Shown one piece after another: positions 28,455 through 39,300 of a stretch of 64,000 nucleotides of DNA; positions within the stretch are counted from its first letter, which is position 1, and the number at the start of each line of letters is the position of its first letter. The notes under the pieces were generated by a model. It did no database searches, was not told the origin of the DNA, and saw only the letters and a list, made by a program, of their open reading frames with translations. Made by a program: the position numbers and the translations under genes. This DNA comes from Flavobacteriales bacterium (lineage in GTDB: Bacteria; Bacteroidota; Bacteroidia; UBA10329), in the NCBI GenBank assembly GCA_021739695.1, contig JAIPBM010000011.1, positions 60,174 to 124,173 on the forward strand, in the 5' to 3' direction.

Positions 28455-29468
28455 ATGCGTTGGAACGTCTTGGTTTTCCTTGTCATTTCTTTCTCTTGCT
28501 TTGCGCAGGAAAAGGTGGATTCAACCATCGTTTCTGAACCCGAATGGGAAACAAAAAACTACAGCCAAGAAGACAAGATCTTCAACCGCTCGGTTTGGAC
28601 CTTTGTAGACAATCCCGCATTGGCTGGCTTTGACCGAAAATTGTCTGTCGCCTATCGCTATCAAATGAAAAACCTAGCGATGGGTGTTCCGAACAAGAAG
28701 GGGAATTTGACTTTGGGATTCCAACGGCACGAAGCCTTTGTTGACCTTCCTTTTGGTGGACCCAAACAAAATTGGGGAATGGGATTGTACTATTCCTACG
28801 AGAAAGAACTTCAACACACCTATCATCGGGTTCAGATGGCGCGTTCGCTGAGGATCAAACTGATCAAGGAACACTATCTGATCTTGGGTTTTTCCTTTGG
28901 AGTTCAATTTGCAAAACTCAACGACTGGGACAAGCTGATTTTTGGTGATGCGATTGACCCGAGGTATGGCTTGGTCTATCCAACGAACGAGATCAGGCCG
29001 AACACTAAAACGATCATAAGCTATTTTGATGTGGGGCTGAGATACTATTGGCGAAGATTTTCTTTTGATTACGCATTTCACCAAGGACCTAATGGACTTG
29101 GAGGCTTAGCTGGATCCAGTTCTATAGTTTTCGCTAACCGAATTAAGGCTGCTTACCATTTCAATGTTGGAGACGGAGTGACAATTTCGCCTGAAATGGC
29201 ACTTAATATCACTCGAGTCAATGTTCGAACAAATGCAGCTTCCATCCTTTCTGCCTATGCAACCGTTACCTATAAAGACATGGCCTTCGGACAATTGGGA
29301 ATAACCGATTTGAATAAACTCAGTTTCCGAGCTGGTTATCAATTGAAGGATATGATGGTCGTTCAGTTTGGGCTTTCCTCATATTTGGACAAGACCATGC
29401 AACGTATAGGCGGCATTGCAAGCATTGACTTAGGAATCAGGTATCAGATAAAAGCTTGGAACCGATGA
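28455..29468 (+). CDS. PorP/SprF family T9SS membrane protein
   Basis: The first ATG in frame (28398) overlaps the previous gene; ATG 28455 gives a signal peptide (MRWNVLVFLVISFSCFAQ) and 337 residues. The mature part is an outer-membrane barrel with the PorP/SprF core: FNRSVWTFVDNPALAGFDRKLSVAYRYQ, MGLYYSYEKELQHTYHRVQMARSLRIK, FGDAIDPRYGLVYPTNE and YYWRRFSFDYAFHQ. SprF proteins help secrete or anchor type B cargo such as SprB. It overlaps the following type B gene by four bases (ATGA), making the two a probable cognate pair. Confidence 0.87.
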   Translation: MRWNVLVFLVISFSCFAQEKVDSTIVSEPEWETKNYSQEDKIFNRSVWTFVDNPALAGFDRKLSVAYRYQMKNLAMGVPNKKGNLTLGFQRHEAFVDLPFGGPKQNWGMGLYYSYEKELQHTYHRVQMARSLRIKLIKEHYLILGFSFGVQFAKLNDWDKLIFGDAIDPRYGLVYPTNEIRPNTKTIISYFDVGLRYYWRRFSFDYAFHQGPNGLGGLAGSSSIVFANRIKAAYHFNVGDGVTISPEMALNITRVNVRTNAASILSAYATVTYKDMAFGQLGITDLNKLSFRAGYQLKDMMVVQFGLSSYLDKTMQRIGGIASIDLGIRYQIKAWNR

Positions 29469-30097
29469 AAAAACTTGTGCTACTTCTTATGATTCCACTG
29501 CTTTCCGGCTGTTTCAAAGACGAACCGAAACTTCCACAGTACTACGCCAAACAAGAAATTGATGTTGCAGTAGATTCGGTTATCTGTTATTCGGCTCAAG
29601 AAGATTTTGACTATTTCATACTCACTTGTTCCACTCCTTTCGATTCCATCCATTGGTACAACGGCTATCAAAATCAGGTTTTTCTGGGAAGCGGGCAGCC
29701 ATTTGAAATTCCAAACAATCCACATGAATGGGAGGTGATAAAATGCATTGGGTTCAATTCCTCTGATACCACCGAGATTCTCTTGAATTTGAATTATTGT
29801 GCTCGGAATCTCTATATCCCAACATCTTTTACACCAGACGACAACGGAATCAATGACAAGTGGTATCCTATATTTTATCAGACCGATTGGGATACAAAAC
29901 CATACTCTATTCATTGGGAAATAAGAACGACTGATGGCCTCAAAGTATTTGAAGCAGATGACCTGAACGGTAGTGCTTGGGATGGCGAATACAATGGATA
30001 TGGAATGCCACGTGGTATTTACTTCTATCAAATCGAACTGACCATTTCTGGTGAAGAACCGATCGTGTATACTGGTTGGCTTGACATGATAGGCTAA
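29465..30097 (+). CDS. small lipoprotein ending in a type B T9SS sorting domain
   Basis: ATG 29465 gives MKKLVLLLMIPLLSGC, a clean lipobox with Cys16. After a short beta domain (about 20-115) the C-terminal roughly 95 residues match the type B/gliding-motility domain: LYIPTSFTPDDNGINDKW, IRTTDGLKVFE, GSAWDGEYNG, PRGIYFYQIEL and VYTGWLDMIG. The last motif diverges from the usual VTLxR. A lipobox with a T9SS domain is an unusual combination. It overlaps its PorP/SprF-like neighbour, so it may be that protein's dedicated cargo or an accessory. Confidence 0.8.
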   Translation: MKKLVLLLMIPLLSGCFKDEPKLPQYYAKQEIDVAVDSVICYSAQEDFDYFILTCSTPFDSIHWYNGYQNQVFLGSGQPFEIPNNPHEWEVIKCIGFNSSDTTEILLNLNYCARNLYIPTSFTPDDNGINDKWYPIFYQTDWDTKPYSIHWEIRTTDGLKVFEADDLNGSAWDGEYNGYGMPRGIYFYQIELTISGEEPIVYTGWLDMIG

Positions 30098-30150
30098 AAA
30101 AATCGTGCCTCGTCCGAAGATGATTTCGCCTTACTTTCGGAGCCAAAGGC

Positions 30151-30837
30151 ATGAAACACGCAAGGCGATTCGGTAAGTGGATGGTGATGGTGAGCGGAAT
30201 CATTGCGCTTGTCATGTTTGTGCTGGCTTTCACAGATGTTCCTTATCTCGCCTACCACCAACTTGGCACGCATTGCAGACCGCTGAAAGTAAAACCGAAT
30301 GTGATCGTGATTTTTGGTGGAAGCGGCATGCCAAGTGCTGATGGTTTGATGCGAACGTATTATGCTTCGGAGGCTGCGCTCAAATTCCCGAAAAGTGAGA
30401 TCATTATTGCGCATCCTTTCGACAACGATAGTTCGAATACTTTTCAACTCGACCTGATGAAGAAGGAATTGGTGATTCGTGGTGTGGACAGTACGCGCGT
30501 CAGCTACGAACCTCGCGGATTCGACACGCATTCTCAGGCAGAGAATATTTCACTTTTGCTGAAAGGCAGAACGGAAGCTCCTGTATTGGTCATCACGAGT
30601 CCCGAACACATGTTTCGTTCCATTCGCTCGCTTCAAAAAGCAGGATTGCAATTGGTGGGCGGACTTCCATCTTTCGAAAAACCCATCAGCGAACGAAAAC
30701 TGAAAAGCACAAAATACCCCAAACGCTCAGGCGATCTGCCTTGGCGCTACAACGTTTGGAGTTACCTCAAATATGAAATTGTGGTGCTCCGCGAGTATTG
30801 CGCCATCTCTTACTACAAGCTAAGAGGTTGGATATAA
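30151..30837 (+). CDS. YdcF/ElyC (DUF218) family membrane protein
   Basis: The 228-residue product has one N-terminal membrane helix, then a Rossmann-like DUF218 domain: VIVIFGGSGMPSADGLMRTYYASE, FDTHSQAENI and LVITSPEHMFRSIRSLQKAGL. ElyC/SanA/YdcF proteins influence cell-envelope or vancomycin resistance in other bacteria, but the reaction is uncertain. A TACTTTCG -7-like box at 30132-30139 lies 11 bases before the ATG. A strong terminator follows directly. Confidence 0.82.
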   Translation: MKHARRFGKWMVMVSGIIALVMFVLAFTDVPYLAYHQLGTHCRPLKVKPNVIVIFGGSGMPSADGLMRTYYASEAALKFPKSEIIIAHPFDNDSSNTFQLDLMKKELVIRGVDSTRVSYEPRGFDTHSQAENISLLLKGRTEAPVLVITSPEHMFRSIRSLQKAGLQLVGGLPSFEKPISERKLKSTKYPKRSGDLPWRYNVWSYLKYEIVVLREYCAISYYKLRGWI

Positions 30838-30839
30838 AA

Positions 30840-30871
30840 AAAGGCCCTTCCGTTTTCACGGAAGGGCCTTT
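30840..30871. terminator. bidirectional Rho-independent terminator
   Basis: A 13-bp perfect stem, AAAGGCCCTTCCG and its complement around TTTTCA, lies between the convergent YdcF-like gene and sucC. A-rich and T-rich flanks fit use on both strands. Confidence 0.92.
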
Positions 30872-30902
30872 GCTAATCGCTAAATCCTAATGCTAACAGC
30901 TA

Positions 30903-32114
30903 TTAAGAAAGTGCTTCTTTTACTTTCTCAGCAGCTTCTTTCAACGCAATAGCAGACATTACTTTCAGTCCACTTTCGTCAATGATCTGCTTGGCTTCTA
31001 CAGCATTGGTTCCTTGCAAACGAACAATTATCGGCACGTTTATCTCGCCCATGTTCTTGTATGCATCAACCACACCTTGTGCAACTCTATCACATCTTAC
31101 AATTCCTCCGAAGATGTTCACCAGAATGGCTTTTACATTCGGGTCTTTTAAGATGATTCGGAACGCTTGCTCTACACGTTTTGCATCGGCAGTTCCTCCC
31201 ACATCTAGGAAGTTGGCAGGCTCAAAACCAAGCAATTTGATCATGTCCATGGTGGCCATGGCCAAACCAGCACCGTTTACCATACAACCAACGTTTCCAT
31301 CCAATTTCACGTAGTTCAAGCCAACTTTACCAGCTTCCACTTCTGTTGGATCTTCTTCGCTTTCATCGCGCATGGCAGCATAATCCGGATGACGATAAAG
31401 TGCATTTCCGTCCAATGTTACTTTGGCATCAACAGCAAGGATCTTATTGTCTGATGTTTTGAGAACAGGATTGATCTCAAACATGGCGCTATCGCTGCTC
31501 ACATAAGCTTTGTAAAGCGCAAAAACGAACTTGGTCATTTCCTTAAACGCATCACCCGACAGACCCAAGTTGAACGCGATCTTACGTGCTTGAAATCCTT
31601 GAACTCCCAAACCTGGCTCAATCTCTTCTTTGAAGATCAAATGTGGCGTGTGCTCGGCAACTGATTCAATGTCCATTCCACCTTCGGTAGAATACATGAT
31701 CATGTTCTTTCCAGTGGCACGGTTCAAAAGAACGCTCATGTAGAACTCTTCCGTTTGCGATTCGCCCGGATAGTAAACATCCTCCGCGATCAAAACCTTG
31801 TTCACCTTCTTCCCTACTCCATTTGTCTGAGCGGTTTCCAAGTGCCCACCGAGAATTCCTTTGACAACATCCTCAACTTTATCTAACCCTTTGGCAAGTA
31901 CAACTCCGTGAGAACCTGTTTCTTCAACAACTCCTTTTCCTCGTCCACCTGCGTGTATCTGCGCCTTTACCACAAACCAAGAAGTTCCTGTTTCTGCACT
32001 CAACTCCTTTGCAGCAGCTACCGCATCTTCCAATTTATCGACAACTTTTCCGCGTTGTACCGTAACTCCGAAACCGCTAAGAATTCCCTTAGCTTGATAT
32101 TCATGAATGTTCAT
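30903..32114 (-). CDS. sucC: succinyl-CoA synthetase beta subunit (ADP-forming)
   Basis: The 403-residue product starts MNIHEYQAKGIL and has an ATP-grasp domain (WFVVKAQIHAGGRGKGVVE, IAEDVYYPGE, YSTEGGMDIE). The C-terminal CoA-ligase domain contains LDGNVGCMVNGAGLAMATMD, FLDVGGTAD and VNIFGGIVRCD. It converts succinyl-CoA to succinate with ATP or GTP formation in the TCA cycle, paired with SucD. No sucD is adjacent, a common arrangement in Bacteroidota. A TATTTTCG -7-like box lies at 32137-32144. Confidence 0.96.
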   Translation of the reverse strand: MNIHEYQAKGILSGFGVTVQRGKVVDKLEDAVAAAKELSAETGTSWFVVKAQIHAGGRGKGVVEETGSHGVVLAKGLDKVEDVVKGILGGHLETAQTNGVGKKVNKVLIAEDVYYPGESQTEEFYMSVLLNRATGKNMIMYSTEGGMDIESVAEHTPHLIFKEEIEPGLGVQGFQARKIAFNLGLSGDAFKEMTKFVFALYKAYVSSDSAMFEINPVLKTSDNKILAVDAKVTLDGNALYRHPDYAAMRDESEEDPTEVEAGKVGLNYVKLDGNVGCMVNGAGLAMATMDMIKLLGFEPANFLDVGGTADAKRVEQAFRIILKDPNVKAILVNIFGGIVRCDRVAQGVVDAYKNMGEINVPIIVRLQGTNAVEAKQIIDESGLKVMSAIALKEAAEKVKEALS

Positions 32115-32220
32115 ATGCTTTTTGCTTTTGAGGTGCCGAAAATAGGTCTTTTTTGAACGGATTTCTGTCGTTTTTCCACATAACTTTTCAATATCCGTCT
32201 ACAATCGGTTTAGAAATAGA

Positions 32221-32257
32221 AAATGAGGTCAGGAGACGGTGTGCTCCTGACCCATTT
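32221..32257 (-). terminator. terminator after creD
   Basis: Read on the minus strand, a 9-bp stem GGTCAGGAG/CTCCTGACC (32227-32235 and 32244-32252) extends by five more pairs across a one-base bulge. T-rich sequence (CATTTTCTATTTC) follows, just beyond the creD stop. Confidence 0.75.
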
Positions 32258-32262
32258 CATCC

Positions 32263-33603
32263 TCATTTACTCACGCCTCCGTACCAATCCACTTTTCGGC
32301 TCCAGATCATGATGGTGGCCAAAATGATGAACAGTCCGATGCTACCAACCAGCAAAGCGGTGTCTTCCAATTGTAGAATGGTGAAAATGAAACCGTACAT
32401 CACAGTAAGCAAGCCCAAAAGAAATGCCGTGAGTTTTTTGCTTGAGAGAATGCTGGAACTATAGATGACAATCAACAGCGTGGTGGCTCCAGCTCCAACG
32501 GCATAGGCTGCATTGAAGCCAATGAACTCAGACAATGAAAGCAACAGTACAAAGAAGATGGAAAGTGCCAATCCGACCAAAATGTATTGAATTGGGTGAA
32601 TCCGCTTTTTGTTGATGGTTTCCATAAAGAAGAATACCATGAAGGTGAGCGAAATGAACAGGATGGCATACTTGGCCGAACGCATGCTTTGCTGATAATG
32701 GTCGTTGGGCATAAAGAGTTTGAAACCGAAAGCTGACTCGAATATTCCTGTACGCACGCCTTTCCATGCTTGCGGGAAATTTCTGTTCAGATCAAGTACT
32801 TTCCAAGATGCAGTGAAGCCATTTTCATCAATCAAATGCTCATCTGGCAAAAACGCTCCTTCAAAACTCGGATGCGGCCAATCGGACGAAATACTGACCT
32901 GCGTTTCTCTACCGATCGGAACAAAATTGAGTAGCTGACTTCCCTTCAGATCTAGTTTGATTTCGAATTCGGAAGATGCAGTTGGCTTCAACGGCATTCG
33001 AACAGAAATCCCTTCATCAAAGAGGTCGTTGGTTGGAACACCCGGACCAAATTCGGCAACCGTATCATTGAAATGCAGACTCACTTTCTCATTTATTCCG
33101 CGCATATCTGGAATGCCCATGCTGATAATGGCCTGATCCGTGAGAAAGTACTCGGGGTCGATATTCAATTGTGCTGGGTCGGGATTGGTGAAGTTTCCGC
33201 TCAAGGTCATATCCGAGCTATAAACCACCACTTCATAAATACCTCGCTTCCGATTTTCAGTGGTGATATCAGCCACAATATTCAAGTTCTCGGGCAAGAA
33301 ATGACTCCAATTCTTGGTGAAGGTCCGTTTTCCTTCCTTGTCTTCTGTGTAGGTCAAATACGGCACAGACACGACCGGGCCGACTACCGTTTGTTCGAAG
33401 CCCCACTTGGCGCTTACTTCGCTAATGGCATCGTTGCTGGTCATCTGCCGTTCGCGAATGATGTCGCGGATCATTGAGTTGGGAATCATAAGCAGTAGCA
33501 CGAGAATGGTGATACTGAAAATACGCACGGTAACCGAGCCGTTGAGCCAGAGATTGAAACGTTCGATTGTGCCAGGGTTTGAATTGTTGTTTGGTGTTTC
33601 CAT
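32263..33603 (-). CDS. creD: CreD-family inner-membrane protein
   Basis: The 446-residue product has one N-terminal membrane helix (VRIFSITILVLLLMIP), then IRERQMTSNDAISEVSAKWG, VVGPVVSVPY and a roughly 250-residue periplasmic domain containing GIPDMRGI and SDWPHPSFEGAFLPD. Four or five C-terminal helices follow, with HPIQYILVGLALSIFFVLLLSLSEFIGF. This is the CreD/CreE pattern of cell-envelope-integrity proteins that respond to envelope damage in E. coli. No creBC two-component genes are adjacent, so it may be regulated differently here. Confidence 0.9.
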   Translation of the reverse strand: METPNNNSNPGTIERFNLWLNGSVTVRIFSITILVLLLMIPNSMIRDIIRERQMTSNDAISEVSAKWGFEQTVVGPVVSVPYLTYTEDKEGKRTFTKNWSHFLPENLNIVADITTENRKRGIYEVVVYSSDMTLSGNFTNPDPAQLNIDPEYFLTDQAIISMGIPDMRGINEKVSLHFNDTVAEFGPGVPTNDLFDEGISVRMPLKPTASSEFEIKLDLKGSQLLNFVPIGRETQVSISSDWPHPSFEGAFLPDEHLIDENGFTASWKVLDLNRNFPQAWKGVRTGIFESAFGFKLFMPNDHYQQSMRSAKYAILFISLTFMVFFFMETINKKRIHPIQYILVGLALSIFFVLLLSLSEFIGFNAAYAVGAGATTLLIVIYSSSILSSKKLTAFLLGLLTVMYGFIFTILQLEDTALLVGSIGLFIILATIMIWSRKVDWYGGVSK

Positions 33604-33711
33604 AATGTTTTTTGTGTTAAGGTTTGCTCGCTAACGGCCGTGTTGCTCCGATCATTTGACGGTTAACAGACTTTAAGATTTGGTGCGCGCAATGCTTATC
33701 ATTGCAACCCA

Positions 33712-34956
33712 ATGGGAAAGATCAGTTTTGAAAAATTCGTGCTGGACAATGGCCTTACGGTCATTGTGCATCAAGACACCTCCACGCCACTTGCCTGCCT
33801 CAATATCATGTATGATGTAGGCTCGCGCGATGAAGACCCCGATAGAACAGGATTTGCGCATCTTTTCGAACACTTGATGTTCGGAGGCTCCGTGAATATT
33901 CCTGACTACGATGGTCCGCTACAGTTGGCAGCGGGTTCAAATAATGCCTTTACATCCACCGATATCACCAATTATTACATCACGCTTCCCGTAGAAAATC
34001 TGGAGACTGCCTTTTGGCTAGAGAGCGACCGTATGCTGAATCTGGCCTTCACCGAAAAGAGCCTGGAAGTGCAACGGAATGTGGTGGTGGAGGAATTCCG
34101 TCAGCGTTATCTGAATCAGCCTTATGGCGATGCGTGGTTGCTGATGCGCCCTTTGGCATTTTCTACCCATCCATACAAGTGGGCAACCATTGGTAAGGAG
34201 GAAAAACACATTGAAGAAGCGACCATGCCGATGGTAAAGGCCTTTTTCGAAAAACACTATCGCCCGAAAAATGCAGTGATGGTGGTGGCGGGAAACGTGA
34301 AGACCGAAGAGGTAAAACAACTTTCAGAAAAGTGGTTCGGCCCAATTCAAAAAGGCGAAAAACCAGTTCGAAACCTTCCTGTAGAACCTGTTCAAACAGA
34401 AGCCAAACGATTGGAAGTGGAGCGGCCCGTTCCTTTAGATGCCATTTACATTTCGTTTCATATGTGTGGAAAGGAAAATGATGAATACTATAAATGGGAC
34501 CTTCTTTCGGACGTGCTTGCTGGCGGAAAATCGAGCAGGTTACACCAAAAACTGGTGGAAGAACAACGGATGTTCACATCGGTAAACGCTTTTGTAATGG
34601 GCGAACGCGACCCAAGTCTTTTCACCATTGCCGGCCACATTTCTCAAGACCGAACAACAGCCGAGGCGGAAGAAGCCATTTGGAAAGAAATTGAACTGTT
34701 GCGGACCGAATCTGTTGGAGTAACCGAATTGGAAAAGGTGAAAAACCAGGTGGAAGCAAATCACGAATTCTCTGAAATGAACCTGCTGAACCGCGCCATC
34801 GGATTGGCCTATCATGAATTGTTGGGAGATGCAAACAGCATCAATGAGGAAGCAGAGAAATATCAGCGGATCACCCGCGAAGACCTTCAATCTCTTGCGC
34901 ATGAAAACCTGACCGTTTCCAATTCATCAACATTGATATACAAACGAAAAAGCTGA
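33712..34956 (+). CDS. M16 zinc metallopeptidase, catalytic subunit
   Basis: The 414-residue product has the inverted zinc motif HxxEH as HLFEH (H50, E53, H54), followed by a Glu ligand in VVVEEF (E127 or E128). C-terminal R/Y-type residues lie in the second half-domain (SSRLHQKLVEEQ). It belongs to the insulinase/processing-peptidase family and would degrade small peptides in the clam-shell chamber formed with the next protein. No signal peptide is visible. Its stop overlaps the next start by one base. Confidence 0.92.
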   Translation: MGKISFEKFVLDNGLTVIVHQDTSTPLACLNIMYDVGSRDEDPDRTGFAHLFEHLMFGGSVNIPDYDGPLQLAAGSNNAFTSTDITNYYITLPVENLETAFWLESDRMLNLAFTEKSLEVQRNVVVEEFRQRYLNQPYGDAWLLMRPLAFSTHPYKWATIGKEEKHIEEATMPMVKAFFEKHYRPKNAVMVVAGNVKTEEVKQLSEKWFGPIQKGEKPVRNLPVEPVQTEAKRLEVERPVPLDAIYISFHMCGKENDEYYKWDLLSDVLAGGKSSRLHQKLVEEQRMFTSVNAFVMGERDPSLFTIAGHISQDRTTAEAEEAIWKEIELLRTESVGVTELEKVKNQVEANHEFSEMNLLNRAIGLAYHELLGDANSINEEAEKYQRITREDLQSLAHENLTVSNSSTLIYKRKS

Positions 34957-36230
34957 TGTTGGACCGCACGCAAAGCCCTTCTTTCGGGAAAATTGAAAGT
35001 ATTGACCTGATGGAGCCTAAAGTCTTTCATCTGGACAACGGATTGCCTGTTTTCTGCATTGATGCAGGCGCACAGGAAGTACTGAAAATAGAATTGGTGT
35101 TTCGGGTTGGCACAGCTACTTCCGATAAAAAACTGGTTGCATCTAGCACTGCAAACCTGCTGACATCAGGCACAAAACATCGCTCTGCGCATGAAATTGC
35201 CGAATCGGTCGATTTTTACGGTTCACATCTTCAAACAGAGGTCTCACACGATGAATGTTCGCTGAGTCTTTACACGTTGAACAAACATGTGGAACGAACC
35301 ATTACAACGCTTGCAGAAGTGTATAGCGAACCTACTTTTCCTGAAAGGGAAGTGGAAACCTACATGATGAACAATCGGCAGGAAATGCTGGTGAATGAGG
35401 AAAAGGTGAGCTATTTGGCGGCCAAGGCATTTTCGTCCACGCTTTTCGGTTCCGACCATCCGTATGGAAGAAGTGCAGATCTGGATGATTACAATCAGAT
35501 TGACCGATCAGAGCTGGTTGATTTTCACGCAGCTTTCATAAAAGACTGTATCGCTTACATTCTTGTGGCAGGCAAACGTGATGAAAAAACCATCGGAATA
35601 CTGAATGCTCATTTTGGAAAAAGCGCTAGAAAATCGAATTCAGCCAATGACATTCCAAAGGAACACGCTACTCAAAGTTCAACGCACGTAGCAAAGGCTG
35701 GTGCTGTTCAGAACTCAATTAAAATCGGTAGAGTACTTTTCAACCGAACCCACGCTGATTTTGTCGGAATGCAAATTCTGTCCACCGTTTTGGGTGGGTA
35801 TTTCGGTTCACGGTTAATGGCCAATATCAGAGAAGATAAAGGTTACACTTATGGCATAGGAGCGGGCGTAGCGAGTCTCCAACATAGCGGTTACCTTACT
35901 ATCTCCACTGAAGTGGGATCAGATGTGTGCGATGCAGCCATCAACGAAATCTATTTTGAAATCGAACGATTGCGTAAACATCTGATTCCAATAAATGAAT
36001 TGGAACTCGTTCGGAATTACCTACTTGGCTCCATTCTTAAAAGCATTGACGGACCTTTTGAGATTGCCGGAAAATGGAAAGGCTACATGAAATATGACCT
36101 GGGAATCAGTGCTCACCATGATTTTATCCGCCAGATAAAAACCATTACACCGGAGCATCTGCGCGAACTAGCAAACAAGTATTTGCAAAAGCACGATCTG
36201 GTGCAAGTGACAGTAGGATCGGGCAAATAA
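34956..36230 (+). CDS. M16 peptidase, non-catalytic partner
   Basis: The 424-residue product has the M16 half-fold (KVFHLDNGLPVFCI, DKGYTYGIGAGVASL, GSRLMANIREDKGY) but lacks HxxEH: the equivalent site reads TANLLTSGTKH. It therefore probably forms the second shell of a heterodimer with the upstream catalytic subunit. The one-base TGATG overlap supports equal expression of the two subunits. Confidence 0.88.
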   Translation: MLDRTQSPSFGKIESIDLMEPKVFHLDNGLPVFCIDAGAQEVLKIELVFRVGTATSDKKLVASSTANLLTSGTKHRSAHEIAESVDFYGSHLQTEVSHDECSLSLYTLNKHVERTITTLAEVYSEPTFPEREVETYMMNNRQEMLVNEEKVSYLAAKAFSSTLFGSDHPYGRSADLDDYNQIDRSELVDFHAAFIKDCIAYILVAGKRDEKTIGILNAHFGKSARKSNSANDIPKEHATQSSTHVAKAGAVQNSIKIGRVLFNRTHADFVGMQILSTVLGGYFGSRLMANIREDKGYTYGIGAGVASLQHSGYLTISTEVGSDVCDAAINEIYFEIERLRKHLIPINELELVRNYLLGSILKSIDGPFEIAGKWKGYMKYDLGISAHHDFIRQIKTITPEHLRELANKYLQKHDLVQVTVGSGK

Positions 36231-36339
36231 TTTGCGAAGCAACTTAAAGCGCGTAAGTGCGTTCTTAATTACAGTTCATCGCCCCTACAGAAAGGGCAAT
36301 AAATCATAACTTCGCACGCTTAGGTTTCTCCTATCTCTG

Positions 36340-39300
36340 ATGAGTTCAATCAAACACGTTTTCAGGATTCTTGCATTGGCAATATTTGCCGTGTTGATGG
36401 TTCCGAAACGAACACAAGCGGCTCACATTATTGGAGGAGACGTGTATTGGGAATGTATCAGTTCAGGTCCAGACGCTGGTAAGATCGTATTCTATCTCAC
36501 ACTTTATAAGGATTGTTCGGTCAACACTTTCGTAAGTCCCGCTCAAGGAGTCTGGATCCGAAACCATCCTACGTTGAGCGAAATTCCAGTAACTCTTATT
36601 TCTCAGGTAGACATAAGTGCTGCGCAATGCGGGCTAGATTGTGCTTCAGGCGCTGTCGGTGCCGTAGAAAAATATGTTTTCGCTTCAGACCCTATTGCCA
36701 TGACCGGAGTTCCGCCTCCGAACGGTTACCGAATCGAGTATTTCAAATGCTGCCGTGGCGACTCTGACAATCTACAGAGTGCGGTTGATCAAGAAATCTT
36801 CTATTCTGCCACCATGTATCCGTACAACGGACAGAACATGTTTCCGTGCTACGATTCAAGTCCACAGTTTGCCGAAGAACCGACATCCGCCATTTGCCTA
36901 GGTTACCAGCTGAGATACAACAGCAACGCAATTGACAACAACTTGGATTCGCTCTCGTACGAATTCATTGACCCGTTTGGTACGAGTGGAATTCCAATAC
37001 CGCATATTTCAGGTTACAGTGCCAACCAACCGATGCCTGGTCCAAACCCGATAAACCTTGATCCAGTGACCGGGCAAATGGAATATGATGCACCTGCCAA
37101 CAATCCTGGCAGATACACCATGGCAGTAGCTGTAAGTGCTTGGCGATGCGGTCAGCGTATTTCGGAGACCATTCGTGAAATGATGATCACCATGGTGAAT
37201 TGTCTGGAGCCAAATAATGTTCCAACCGTAAGTGTTCCAACGTGGATTGCGCCTGCAACGGGAAGCAACTATGCGGTTACCGTTCAGGCAGGAGACCTTG
37301 TCAATTTTTCGTTGACAGGAACAGATAACGACCTGTCCAATGGCGTTCCGCAGATATTATCATTCTCTGCATCGGGCTCTCAGTTCGGAACCAATTTCAA
37401 CAACCCAAACGGTGGTTGTCTACACACTCCTTGCGCCACCTTATCCAGTGTAACGCCTCCTTCTACTGGCACAGGAAGTATTTCTACCGAATTCAACTGG
37501 CAAACCTCTTGCGACCACGTATCTGTAACAAACGAATGCGCCACTCTTACCAGCACGTATAATTTTCTATTCAAGTATCAGGATAACTACTGCCCAGTTA
37601 GAGCTACACGCATGGTAAATGTGTCGGTTACCGTAGTTGGAGAATCGATTGTTAACAGTCCTGATCCGCATTGCGTAAGTCTTGATGCCAGTGGAGACGT
37701 GACACTTACTTGGGAACCGGTGACCGACAATAACGTACCGCCAACTTTTGTTGAATATGTTATCTATCACAGCACTTCGCCCAATGGGCCCTTTCAAGAA
37801 ATAGGAACTGAGCTCAATATCAGCACTGGCACGTACGTGCATAGTAGTGCAAATCCGGTGGCGGCACCCAATGTATCAGGACCAAATTACTACCTGATAA
37901 AAACCCGTTCAGGCTGCAATCAACTGGATGCGCCTATAGATACAGTTGCATCCATTTATCTGACGTTTTCTGATGGAGGCACTACGGCCAACCTTTCTTG
38001 GAATCCGGTGGCTACACCAGACCTTCCTTCTTCCAATGGTAGTGGGTCAGCCCTTTACGAGGTTTGGCGTTTAGAACCCGGAGGTGTTTGGGAAATTGCT
38101 GGCACCACGAACAATCTTTATTATTCTGACCCTGTTATATGGTGCAACAATGAAATTATCACCTATCGCATTGAGCTTTCTGATGATTTCGGCTGTACTT
38201 CTGTGTCGAATGAGGCTGGTGGTCCGCTAAACAACCCAAATCAGCCTGACCCACAACCATTGGATTCATTGACGATAGACCCGCAAACAGGATTCATTAC
38301 CATATGCTGGCCTCCCAATACGAGTACTAATGTAGTGCAATACAACATTCTGCTCAATCCAGATGCTTTTGCCTGGGTTCCGATGGACACGGTTTATGGA
38401 TATAATAACACTTGTTGGACAGACAGCACATCCGATGCGTCATCCAATTCTCTATGGTATCAGGTATACGCCACCAACAGTTGCGGAGTGCCTGGAATCC
38501 CTGCAGGGTCTATTCAAAATAATACGGATCATCATGAAACAATCTTATTACAAGCAGAATACGATAGTTGCCAGCAAACAACCTCGCTTAATTGGAATCG
38601 GTATTGGTACTGGCCCGAAGGTGTTCGGGAATACGATATTTACACATCGATAGACGGTGCACCGTATTCCAAAATAGGAACAACTGCTGATACGGTTTTC
38701 GTACACGAAGACCTTCAAGCTTCAGCAGAGTACTGCTACATCGTTCGTGCAGTGAAAGATGTAAGCATAAGAGTCACATCCACTTCCAACAGAAGATGTA
38801 TAGTAGCTGTCGTGCCAAAACGTCCAGATTATCAATATAACTACAACACCACTGTGCAGACCGGAAACACCGGTATTGAGGAGTTTTTCTACGTTGACAG
38901 CACTGCTGGCTATCTTGGCTTTCAGATCATGAGAGGCAAGTCGCCTGATGCGATGAGCAACCTCTGGTTCATTCCGTTTGATCCTAGCACCCGTTTTTAT
39001 CAATACACCGATCCAGGGGCTCGGCCTGCCTTCTACAGTTACTACTATTCCATCATAGGTGTAGATAACTGCAACCTCAATGCAGATACGCTGAACATGT
39101 CGCGAACCATGTTGCTGGAAGCAGAGGCCAATCCAGATCGGACCAACGATATTCAATGGAATGCATACGAAGGTTGGCGAGGTCCAATCTCCGCATACAA
39201 TATCTATCGGAGCGTGGATGGCGTTTACGACTATCTAACAACTGTTCCGCCCACGCAACTTACCTACACTGATACGGTAGAAGAGATTATTATTGGTGAA

